From: Planctomycetota bacterium
GTDB taxonomy: Bacteria; Planctomycetota; Phycisphaerae; Phycisphaerales; UBA1924
Direction of reading: 5' to 3'
DNA: 7,198 nt
Assembly: GCA_017303565.1 (NCBI GenBank)
Contig: JAFLCM010000125.1
Location: 1 to 7,198, forward strand
Shown: one piece after another, positions 1-5,468 of the stretch
Position numbering within the stretch: the first letter of the stretch is position 1
Layout of the letters: every line of letters starts with the position of its first letter
Made by a program: the position numbers and the translations under genes
The notes under the pieces: model-generated
The model's input: only the letters and a program-made list of their open reading frames with translations
What the model was told of the DNA's origin: nothing
The model's database searches: none

Positions 1-28
1 CAGAACACAGAGCACAGAGCACAGATTC
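1..28. repeat. Degenerate 7-bp tandem repeat (CAGARCA), about four units
   Basis: Four consecutive heptamers can be read: CAGAACA, CAGAGCA, CAGAGCA, CAGATTC. The two central units are identical and the outer ones are degraded. The array touches the window edge, so more units may lie to the left. It is outside any supported gene. It shares its 7-bp period, but not its sequence, with arrays at 1333-1356, 5347-5388 and 6497-6531. Confidence 0.75.
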
Positions 29-137
29 GGAAATGGACGGCGGGGGTGTTCTGATCGGATTCTGTAAAGGGTGGTCGGGGGCGTCGTGAAGTTGGGGTGA
101 GACGCGGGGTTGGAATGGTCGATGAGTGGGGGGAGCG

Positions 138-154
138 GTGTAGTGCCGCTACAC
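138..154 (+). other. Inverted repeat GTGTAG-N5-CTACAC
   Basis: A perfect 6-bp inverted repeat with a 5-base spacer (TGCCG) lies about 200 bp before the decarboxylase start. It could be a protein-binding dyad or a small RNA hairpin. A run of five T begins about 10 bases downstream, too far for a standard terminator. Inverted repeats of this size arise by chance in several kilobases, so function is unproven. Confidence 0.3.
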
Positions 155-209
155 TATCGGCCCGCTTTTTCGCGTGGTGCAACGAATGCGGCGAGGGATT
201 GCCGGTCGG

Positions 210-229
210 AATCGTTGCCAAATCGTTGC
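210..229 (+). repeat. Direct repeat AATCGTTGC x2, 11-bp spacing
   Basis: The 9-mer AATCGTTGC occurs at 210-218 and again at 221-229, an 11-bp period close to one DNA helical turn. An inverted, partly matching copy (GCAACGAA) lies at about 179-186. The arrangement resembles an operator with stacked half-sites. No binding protein can be named and chance remains possible. Confidence 0.35.
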
Positions 230-248
230 GGCGTAAGGAGTTACGCCG
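229..248 (+). promoter_or_regulatory. 8-bp hairpin with GGAG loop in the leader of the UDP-sugar operon
   Basis: Positions 229-236 (CGGCGTAA) pair perfectly with 241-248 (TTACGCCG), leaving the tetraloop GGAG. A G-U pair (228/249) could extend it. It lies about 100 bases upstream of the decarboxylase TTG start. No U-run follows, so it is not a classic terminator. The loop looks like a Shine-Dalgarno core, but no start codon is suitably placed behind it. It could be a leader RNA structure; the sequence does not show a role. Confidence 0.35.
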
Positions 249-340
249 TCTGGCGCGAGGGAGATGGATCGGTTTTTCGTGGCGGCGGCGCGTGGCGGTT
301 GGGCCGGCGGGCCGCCCGGTTGGATCGTGTGGCTTTGATC

Positions 341-344
341 GGAG
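341..344 (+). promoter_or_regulatory. Ribosome binding site (GGAG) deciding a TTG start
   Basis: GGAG is followed by a 7-base spacer (TCTGCCC) and then TTG at 352-354, which is in frame with the decarboxylase. This selects TTG 352 over the far upstream GTG 97 and ATG 115, which would add 85 and 79 non-homologous residues. Confidence 0.75.
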
Positions 345-351
345 TCTGCCC

Positions 352-1329
352 TTGTCAGTCACGAAGCGCATCCTGGTCACCGGCGGCGCCGGGTTTTTGG
401 GGTCGCACCTGTGCGAGCGGCTGGTCGAGCAGGGTCACGACGTGATCTGCCTCGACAACCTGTTCACGAGCCAGAAGAGCAACGTCGAGCACCTGCTCGG
501 GAAGAAGAACTTCGAGTTCATCCGTCACGACGTGACGGAGCCGATCTTCCTGGAGGTGGATGAGGTCTACAACTTCGCGTGCCCGGCGGCGCCGGGGCAC
601 TACCAGTACAACCCCATCAAGACGATGAAGACGTCGGTGTTGGGGGCGATCAACATGCTGGGGATGGCGAAGCGCTGCCGCGCGAAGATTTTGCAGGCGT
701 CGACGAGCGAGGTGTACGGCGACCCGGAGGTTCACCCGCAGCCGGAGTCCTATCGCGGCGCGGTGAACACGCTGGGGCCCCGCGCGTGCTACGACGAGGG
801 CAAGCGGGCCGCCGAGACGCTGTTCATGGATTATCACCGGATGAACAAGGTGAACATCCGGATGGTGCGGATCTTCAACACGTACGGGCCGCGGATGCAC
901 CCGTATGACGGTCGGGTGGTGTCGAACTTCATTCGGCAGGCGCTGAATGGCGAGGCGATCACGCTGTACGGGGATGGGTCGCAGACGCGGTCGTTCTGCT
1001 ACCGCGACGACCTGTGCGAGGCGATCATCCGGATGATGAACGGGCCTGACACTTTTGTGGGGCCGGTGAACATCGGGAATCCGGGCGAGTTCACGATCAA
1101 GCAGCTGGCGGAGCTGGTGGTAAAGCTGACCGGCAGCAAGAGCCAGCTGGTGTTCAAGCCGCTGCCGGCGGACGACCCTTTGCAGCGTCAGCCCGACATC
1201 ACGCTGGCGCGGAAGCACCTGAACGGCTGGGAACCGAAGGTGCCGCTGGAGGAGGGGCTGAAGAAGACGATCGAGTGGTTCCGTGGGATCGACATGACGA
1301 AGTTCCGGGCGCCGACGCCGAACTACTGA
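352..1329 (+). CDS. uxs: UDP-glucuronate decarboxylase (UDP-xylose synthase)
   Basis: Cytosolic NAD-dependent enzyme of the extended short-chain dehydrogenase family that converts UDP-glucuronate to UDP-xylose, a pentose donor for surface glycans. With the TTG start the protein has 325 residues, normal for bacterial members. The NAD-binding motif GGAGFLGSH spans residues 11-19. The family signature CPAAPGHYQYNP is at 77-88. The catalytic elements are TSE (118-120) and Tyr147-x-x-x-Lys151 in YDEGK. NTYGPRM is at 176-182 and RSFCY at 213-217, both typical of UDP-sugar decarboxylases. Residue 218 is Arg where I expect Val in RSFxYV, a small deviation. The next gene makes this enzyme's substrate, so the two form a two-step pathway. 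Other UDP-sugar epimerase-type enzymes share the fold, but the CPA..HYxYNP block argues strongly for the decarboxylase. The rare TTG start is supported by GGAG 7 bases upstream. Confidence 0.95.
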   Translation: MSVTKRILVTGGAGFLGSHLCERLVEQGHDVICLDNLFTSQKSNVEHLLGKKNFEFIRHDVTEPIFLEVDEVYNFACPAAPGHYQYNPIKTMKTSVLGAINMLGMAKRCRAKILQASTSEVYGDPEVHPQPESYRGAVNTLGPRACYDEGKRAAETLFMDYHRMNKVNIRMVRIFNTYGPRMHPYDGRVVSNFIRQALNGEAITLYGDGSQTRSFCYRDDLCEAIIRMMNGPDTFVGPVNIGNPGEFTIKQLAELVVKLTGSKSQLVFKPLPADDPLQRQPDITLARKHLNGWEPKVPLEEGLKKTIEWFRGIDMTKFRAPTPNY

Positions 1330-1332
1330 AGA

Positions 1333-1356
1333 AGGCAAGAGGCACGAGGCACGAGG
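1333..1356. repeat. Degenerate 7-bp tandem repeat (AGGCACG) between the two UDP-sugar genes
   Basis: The units are AGGCAAG (1333-1339), AGGCACG (1340-1346), AGGCACG (1347-1353) and a partial AGG (1354-1356). The array begins 3 bases after the decarboxylase stop codon and fills much of the 59-bp gap. It would be transcribed if the genes form one operon. Confidence 0.75.
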
Positions 1357-1376
1357 TTTTTGGGCACTTTCCCCGC

Positions 1377-1380
1377 GAGG
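1377..1380 (+). promoter_or_regulatory. Ribosome binding site (GAGG) for UDP-glucose dehydrogenase
   Basis: GAGG lies 8 bases before the ATG at 1389. It supports that start over an in-frame GTG-type start at 1275, which would lie inside the decarboxylase gene. Confidence 0.7.
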
Positions 1381-1388
1381 ATTTACAC

Positions 1389-2732
1389 ATGCGTCTGACG
1401 ATGGTTGGAACCGGGTACGTAGGTCTGGTGACCGGGGTGTGCTTCAGCAACACGGGCAACGACGTGGTGTGCCTGGACGTGGACCAGCGGAAGATCGACA
1501 CGCTGAACGCGGGCGGGTGCCCGATCTACGAGCCGGGGCTGACGGAGCTGATGGAGAAGAACGTGAAGGCGGGACGGCTGTCGTTCACGACGGACGTGGA
1601 GCGTGCGTACCGGGACGCGCAGATGATCTTCATCTGCGTGGGCACGCCGACGGGCGCCGACGGCGACACGGACATGAAGTACATCTGGTCGGCGGCGGAC
1701 GACATCGGGCGGGTGATCAAGAGCCTGGGGCCCAAGCAGGAGCCCAAGGTGATCGTGGTGAAGTCGACGGTGCCGGTGGGGACGTCCCTGAAGGTGCGGG
1801 ACCGGATCAAGGCGATCGTGGGCGATATTCCCTTCGGGATCGCGAACAACCCCGAGTTCCTGAAGGAGGGGGCGGCGATCAACGACTTCAACAAGCCGGA
1901 CCGGGTGGTTTGCGGGGTGGAGAGCGAGCGGACGGGCGCGCTGATGCGCGAGCTGTACGACCCGTTCGTGCGCCAGGGGCACCCGATCTACATCATGGAC
2001 ATCCTGTCGAGCGAGATGGTGAAGTACGCCAGCAACAACTTCCTGGCGACGAAGATCTCGTTCATCAACGAGATGGCGAACCTGTGCGAGGCGTACGGGG
2101 CGAATATCACCGCCGTTCGCGAGGGCATGTGCGCCGACAAGCGGATCGGGAACCAGTTTCTGTACCCGGGGCTGGGCTACGGCGGGTCGTGCTTCCCGAA
2201 GGACACGCTGGCGTGCATCAGCATGGGGAAGAAGTCGGGGGTGGCGACGCAGCTCTCGCAGGCTGTTCACGACGTGAACCAGCGGCAGCGGGACATCTTC
2301 TTCGCCAAGATCGCCAGGCACTTCGAGGGCAAGGGCGGGCTGAAGGGCAAGACGGTCGCGTTCTGGGGTCTTGCGTTCAAGCCGCACACCGACGACATCC
2401 GCGAGGCGCCGGCGCTGACGGTGATGGAGAAGTGCGCGGCGGCGGGGGCGTCGTGCCGCGGGTTCGACCCGGTGGCGGCGGAGAACGTGAAGCGTGAAAA
2501 CCCCGGGAAGTACGAGATCATGGGCGGGATGTACGACACGCTCAAGGGCGCGGACGCGCTGGTGATCTCGACGGACTGGGACGAGTTCAAGACGCCGGAC
2601 TTCACGAAGATCAAGTCGCTGATGAGGAGCGCGGTGATCTTCGACGGTCGGAACCTGTACAAGCGCGACCAGATCGAGCGGGCGGGGTTCGCGTACTACT
2701 CGGTGGGGCGGGCGCCGGTCTTGGCGGGGTAA
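1389..2732 (+). CDS. ugd: UDP-glucose 6-dehydrogenase
   Basis: Oxidises UDP-glucose twice with NAD+ to UDP-glucuronate in the cytosol. The protein has 447 residues, the usual length for the bacterial single-chain enzyme. The N-terminal NAD domain opens with GTGYVG (residues 7-12) and continues with Asp30 at the end of strand 2 and the GTPTG loop (85-89). NPEFLKEG (154-161) and SEMVKYASNNF (208-218, with Lys212 and Asn216) supply conserved active-site residues. The catalytic cysteine is Cys268 in GGSCFPKD (265-272). The C-terminal UDP-binding domain shows GLAFKPHTDDIRE (327-339), with Arg338 in the conserved position. All key residues are present. It follows the decarboxylase gene by 59 bp on the same strand and feeds it substrate. 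UDP-xylose is a known feedback inhibitor of many enzymes of this family. The last 37 bp overlap the end of the convergent peptidase gene. Confidence 0.97.
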   Translation: MRLTMVGTGYVGLVTGVCFSNTGNDVVCLDVDQRKIDTLNAGGCPIYEPGLTELMEKNVKAGRLSFTTDVERAYRDAQMIFICVGTPTGADGDTDMKYIWSAADDIGRVIKSLGPKQEPKVIVVKSTVPVGTSLKVRDRIKAIVGDIPFGIANNPEFLKEGAAINDFNKPDRVVCGVESERTGALMRELYDPFVRQGHPIYIMDILSSEMVKYASNNFLATKISFINEMANLCEAYGANITAVREGMCADKRIGNQFLYPGLGYGGSCFPKDTLACISMGKKSGVATQLSQAVHDVNQRQRDIFFAKIARHFEGKGGLKGKTVAFWGLAFKPHTDDIREAPALTVMEKCAAAGASCRGFDPVAAENVKRENPGKYEIMGGMYDTLKGADALVISTDWDEFKTPDFTKIKSLMRSAVIFDGRNLYKRDQIERAGFAYYSVGRAPVLAG

Positions 2733-5008
2733 CGCCGCGGCGATGGTGAAGAAAGTCGAAGAGCCCCTCGCTGACGCTCGGGGTTCTCGTTTGGGGGGCG
2801 GTCGTCGACGCCGAGTTCGTGGAAGAGGAACGCGTAGACGTCGACGAGCATCTCGATGCGCTGGGAGAGTGAACTGCCCATGCCGTGGCCGGCGTTGGCG
2901 TCGGTGCGGAGCAGGACCGGGAGTCCGCTGGAGGTGGAGGCCTGCAGGCGTGCGGTCATCTTGCGGCTGTGCCAGGGGTCGACCCTTGGGTCGTTCTTGC
3001 CGGTCATCATCAGGACGGCGGGGTAGGGGGTGGCGGGCTTCACGGCGTGGTAGGGCGAGTAGCCGAGCAGGGCGTTGAAGAGCGTCTTGTCCTTGACGGT
3101 GCCGAACTCGGGGACGTTGAAGGCGCCGTTGGGGGTGAGTTCCACGCGGAGCATGTCGTAGATGCCGACGGAGGAGACGACGGCGCGGGCGAGGCGTGGG
3201 TGCTGGGTGAAGGTGGCGCCCATGAGGAGGCCGCCGTTGCTGCCGCCCTGGAGGGCGAGGCGTTCTGAGCGGGTGTAGCGGAGTTCGATGAGGCGGTTCG
3301 CGCAGGCAACGAAATCGTCGAAGACGTTCTGCTTGTTGGCGAGGTTGCCTTGTTTGTGCCACTCGTCACCGAACTCGCCGCCGCCGCGGATGTTGGCGCA
3401 GACGAAGACGCCTCCCCGGTCGAGCCAGACGCGGTGGCGTGCGTTGAAGGTGGGCGACTCGCAGACGCCGTAGCCCCCGTAGCCCCAGAGCAGGGTGGGG
3501 TTGTTCCCGTCGAGTTTGGCGCCCTTTCTGCGGAGGATGGTCATGGGGACGCGGGTGCCGTCCTTGCTGACGGCCCACTCGCGGACGACCTCGGCGTCGG
3601 AGAAGTCCGCGGGCGAGGTTCGGAAGAGGGCGGTGCGGGCGGCCTTGGCGGTCTTGATGTCGTAGCGGAACCAGGCGGGGGGCGCGAGGTAAGACTGGCA
3701 GCGGAAGAGCACGTCGCCGTTCGAGAGGGCGGCGAAGGCGTCGGTGGAGGAGACGGGCGGCGCGGGGATGTCGCCTCTTGGGGTTCCATCGGCGTTGAAA
3801 ACGGAGATGACGTTGGGTCCGCCGTCCTGGTACTGAACGAAGACGTGCCCGTGGTCGATCCAGAGGCCGGCCTCTCCGAGGAAGTCGGTCTCGACGGCGC
3901 GGGGCTGCTCGGGGATGATGACGCGGGCGTTCGAGAGGGAGATGCCCGGTGAGTCGGTGAGGGGGAGTCGAATGATCTTGCCGCGGGGCGCGCCGAGGCG
4001 GCTGACCATGTAGACGGCGTCGTCGCCGAGGACGGCGTGGACGACGCGGTCGGCGTAGCGGGTGAACTGGGTCCAGGCGCCGTCGGGGGTGCGGAGGGAG
4101 TGGAGGTACTCGCCGCCGTCGCCGTTCTGCACGCCGGCGAGGACGAAGCGTCCGTCCTTGGAGGTTTCGAGGACGATCTCGGCGATCCTGGGGAAGTCCT
4201 TGCCGGTCTCGTAGCGGTCCTGTTCGGTGGGGGTTCCGAGATTGTGGAAGTAGACGTGGACGTAGAAGTCGAGGTCTTCGGCGGGGCGTTCGCCCGCGCG
4301 TGGGTAGCGGGTGTAGTAGAAGCCGGAGGCGTCGGGGAGCCAGGCGAGTGTTCCGCCGGCGGTGCCGCCGTTGACACGGGGGATGACCTCGAAGGCGCGG
4401 GAGGCGGAGACGGTGTCGAAGATGTGGACGTCGCCGGACTCACTGCCGCCGGCGGACATGGAGACGGCGACGAGGCGTCCGTCGGCGGAGGGCTTGAACC
4501 AGTCGATGGCGGTGTGGCCGGTGGGGTCGATGGCGTTGGGGTCGACGATGATGCGCTCCTCGGCGGGGCGGTCGGGCGAGGGCATGGCGACGAGCATGGG
4601 CTGCTGCTTGGGGGGCTGGTTCTTCAGGGCGAAGAGCGAGCCGCCGGCCTCGTGGAGCGCGGTGTAAGAACTGCTGGCGCCGGTCTCGAGGGCGGTGATG
4701 CGGGCGCGGAGGGCGTCGACGTTGGGGAGGTTGTCGAGGTAGGCGCGGGCGGCGGCGTTCTGGGCGTCGCTCCAGGCGCTGACCTTGGGGTCTTCGGGGT
4801 TCTCGAGCCAGCGGTAGGCGTCGAGGACGCGGGTGCCGTGGTACACGTCGGTGACGACGGTCTGCTCGGTGGCGGGCGGGTTGAAGGCGGGGGTGGTCGC
4901 GCGCGGGGCGGCGTCCGGGCGCTCTTGCGAGGCGCAGGCGGCGAGGAAGGCGGTGAGCGTGAGCGCGAGGTGCGCGAGAGCGCGAGTGGACAGGGCGGTG
5001 CGCGGCAT
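2696..5008 (-). CDS. Prolyl oligopeptidase family lipoprotein (serine peptidase S9A)
   Basis: Serine peptidase that cleaves short peptides after proline; an N-terminal propeller keeps large proteins out. With the ATG at 5008 it has 770 residues, against about 700-730 usual. The N-terminus has a lipoprotein signal: hydrophobic residues about 11-24 and lipobox LAAC with Cys25, followed by Ala26, so an envelope-anchored form facing the periplasm is likely. DVYHGTRVLDAYRWLEN (54-70) is the family's N-terminal block. The propeller covers about 100-460. The alpha/beta-hydrolase domain has GYGGYG (509-514), ANIRGGGEFGDEWH (538-551), Ser590 in GGSNGG, Asp673 in GKNDPRV and His708 in AGHGMG, a complete triad. 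GGAG 7 bases upstream supports this start over one 13 codons earlier. Homology should end near FHELG (729-733). The remaining 37 residues are low-complexity, run through the repeat hairpin at 2764-2783 (giving NENPERQRGAL) and stop inside the convergent gene. Confidence 0.95.
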   Translation of the reverse strand: MPRTALSTRALAHLALTLTAFLAACASQERPDAAPRATTPAFNPPATEQTVVTDVYHGTRVLDAYRWLENPEDPKVSAWSDAQNAAARAYLDNLPNVDALRARITALETGASSSYTALHEAGGSLFALKNQPPKQQPMLVAMPSPDRPAEERIIVDPNAIDPTGHTAIDWFKPSADGRLVAVSMSAGGSESGDVHIFDTVSASRAFEVIPRVNGGTAGGTLAWLPDASGFYYTRYPRAGERPAEDLDFYVHVYFHNLGTPTEQDRYETGKDFPRIAEIVLETSKDGRFVLAGVQNGDGGEYLHSLRTPDGAWTQFTRYADRVVHAVLGDDAVYMVSRLGAPRGKIIRLPLTDSPGISLSNARVIIPEQPRAVETDFLGEAGLWIDHGHVFVQYQDGGPNVISVFNADGTPRGDIPAPPVSSTDAFAALSNGDVLFRCQSYLAPPAWFRYDIKTAKAARTALFRTSPADFSDAEVVREWAVSKDGTRVPMTILRRKGAKLDGNNPTLLWGYGGYGVCESPTFNARHRVWLDRGGVFVCANIRGGGEFGDEWHKQGNLANKQNVFDDFVACANRLIELRYTRSERLALQGGSNGGLLMGATFTQHPRLARAVVSSVGIYDMLRVELTPNGAFNVPEFGTVKDKTLFNALLGYSPYHAVKPATPYPAVLMMTGKNDPRVDPWHSRKMTARLQASTSSGLPVLLRTDANAGHGMGSSLSQRIEMLVDVYAFLFHELGVDDRPPNENPERQRGALRLSSPSPRRYPAKTGARPTE
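2764..2783 (-). repeat. Palindromic repeat element between convergent genes (hairpin CCCCGAGCG...GCGAGGGG)
   Basis: On the - strand the 20-mer reads CCCCGAGCGTCAGCGAGGGG. It folds as four C-G pairs, two tandem G/A mismatches (possible sheared pairs in RNA), two more G-C pairs and a GTCA loop. On the + strand the mismatches would be T/C, so the fold is better as - strand RNA. The - strand downstream flank is pyrimidine-rich (CTCTTCGACTTTCTTC), as in a weak terminator. From memory, sequences of this form are scattered through planctomycete genomes; only a genome search can confirm it. Here it lies in the last codons of the peptidase gene and 32 bp past the UDP-glucose dehydrogenase stop. Confidence 0.65.
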
Positions 5009-5015
5009 GATCGAT

Positions 5016-5019
5016 CTCC
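5016..5019 (-). promoter_or_regulatory. Ribosome binding site (GGAG) fixing the peptidase start
   Basis: On the - strand GGAG is followed by ATCGATC (7 bases) and the ATG at 5008. This selects the start directly in front of the lipoprotein signal peptide rather than the in-frame start at 5047, which would put an arginine-rich 13-residue stretch before it. Confidence 0.75.
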
Positions 5020-5056
5020 GTGGGGCGCGGGCGCGCCGGACGGTCATGCTACCGCT

Positions 5057-5079
5057 GGGATGGGAGAGGGGGGCAGGGG
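5057..5079 (+). other. G-quadruplex motif upstream of the peptidase gene
   Basis: The + strand has four G-tracts with short loops: GGG-AT-GGG-AGA-GGGGGG-CA-GGGG. This fits the G3+N1-7 quadruplex pattern, and a further GGGG follows at 5089-5092. It lies 49 bp before the peptidase start codon, on the template strand of that gene. GGCAGG recurs three times at 5072-5090. High-GC DNA yields such motifs by chance, so a role is not shown. Confidence 0.5.
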
Positions 5080-5089
5080 CAGGCGGCAG

Positions 5090-5106
5090 GGGCGCCGCGG
5101 ACGCCC
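5090..5106 (-). other. Small GC hairpin after the small membrane protein gene
   Basis: On the - strand GGGCG and CGCCC form a 5-bp stem around a 7-base loop, 21 bases past the stop of the 71-residue gene. No U-run follows, so this is at best a weak terminator or stabilising structure. The rest of 5009-5126 shows only the G-rich motif and the peptidase ribosome binding site. Confidence 0.2.
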
Positions 5107-5126
5107 GGGGGGCGGAGAGCGCGTGC

Positions 5127-5342
5127 TCAGCGTCCGAGGTTGAGGTTGCCCTGCTTGGGGTGGATGCTGAGGGCGGACATGAGGTCGCCGCCGGGGCCGA
5201 TGACGCGCCCGTTCATCCAGACGACGACGCAGGCGGAGAGGAGTGCGACGACGGCGACGGCCATGAGCCCGGTGTAGACGTTCGGGGTGGCGCGGCGGCC
5301 GCGCTGCGAACCGGGCATCGACATTCCAAGGGGTTGGGCCAT
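5127..5342 (-). CDS. Small single-span membrane protein, 71 residues, function unknown
   Basis: I do not recognise a characterised family. The chain has a short polar N-terminus with a basic cluster RGRR (14-17), then a TPNVYT motif (19-24), one hydrophobic span about residues 25-43, and a 28-residue C-terminal tail containing IGPGGD. The basic side before the span predicts the N-terminus in the cytoplasm and the tail outside. LLSAC (34-38) resembles a lipobox but sits deep in the span with no usual signal length before it. The start is uncertain: ATG 5342 has no ribosome binding site, and ATGs at 5324 and 5318 are alternatives, the last with a weak GGA 6 bases upstream. It follows the coiled-coil gene on the same strand after 126 bp, so the two may work together. 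Reality as a gene is supported by its membrane-protein composition and placement. Confidence 0.7.
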   Translation of the reverse strand: MAQPLGMSMPGSQRGRRATPNVYTGLMAVAVVALLSACVVVWMNGRVIGPGGDLMSALSIHPKQGNLNLGR

Positions 5343-5344
5343 GG

Positions 5345-5462
5345 GGAAGACCTAGGGACCGGGGACCAGAGATCGGGCATCAGGAAGAGAGCAGGGAGAC
5401 GCAACGCACGCGGTTGGAACAGCCGAAACCTGGGGCGTGGTCCCGGGTCCCTGGCGTCTTCC
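5345..5462. repeat. 118-bp inverted-repeat structure filling an intergenic gap
   Basis: The left arm (5345-5368) and the reverse complement of the right arm (5438-5462) share three identical 7-base blocks: GGAAGAC, AGGGACC and GGGACCA. They differ only by CT versus GCC and one G/C change. The spacer is 69 bp. The arms abut the two genes: the right arm begins 6 bp past the coiled-coil gene's stop and the left arm ends 2 bp from the small gene's first ATG. It could be a degenerate miniature element with terminal inverted repeats, two opposed tandem arrays, or an mRNA hairpin. No transposase or clear target duplication is visible. Confidence 0.6.
5347..5388. repeat. Degenerate 7-bp tandem repeat (RGGGACC)
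   Basis: Read in steps of seven: AAGACCT, AGGGACC, GGGGACC, AGAGATC, GGGCATC, AGGAAGA. The second and third units are nearly identical and the flanking ones are increasingly degraded. The opposite arm at 5438-5451 repeats the pattern in inverse orientation (AGGGACC, CGGGACC on the - strand). Confidence 0.6.
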
Positions 5463-5468
5463 GGACCG

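Larger units (their letters stand above)
29..351 (+). other. Non-coding leader region upstream of the UDP-sugar operon
   Basis: This stretch is open in the same frame as the decarboxylase from a GTG at 97. Its translation is arginine-, glycine- and tryptophan-rich and resembles nothing in the short-chain dehydrogenase family, whose fold begins at about residue 5 of the protein starting at 352. I read it as intergenic DNA or 5' leader. It holds a 6-bp inverted repeat (138-154), a 9-bp direct repeat with 11-bp spacing (210-229) and an 8-bp hairpin (229-248). I found no -35/-10 pair with acceptable spacing; a TTGCCA at 215-220 has no matching -10. Confidence 0.6.

Noticed and set aside
264..338. 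24-codon open frame ATG...TGA in the leader, ending 13 bp before the decarboxylase start
   Set aside because: The only ribosome binding site match (GAGG 257-260) is 3 bases from the ATG, too close, and the peptide is compositionally like random GC-rich DNA. It was kept out as a leader peptide for lack of support.
97..351. In-frame N-terminal extension of the decarboxylase from GTG 97
   Set aside because: The extra 85 residues have no dehydrogenase-like features, while TTG 352 has GGAG at 7 bases and gives the normal family length.
355..1338. 327-residue - strand open frame opposite the decarboxylase
   Set aside because: Arg- and His-rich shadow with no family features; the + strand gene has all catalytic motifs.
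1383..3362. 659-residue open frame on the - strand across the UDP-glucose dehydrogenase
   Set aside because: Arg/His/Pro/Leu-rich antisense translation of two well-supported genes; a typical high-GC shadow with no domain.
5046..5051. Possible -10 (TAGCAT on the - strand) upstream of the peptidase
   Set aside because: The expected -35 position is a C-run; one weak hexamer is not enough to call a promoter.
4037..5143. 368-residue + strand open frame, acidic and Gly/Val-rich
   Set aside because: Shadow of the peptidase propeller region; composition follows from the complementary codons.
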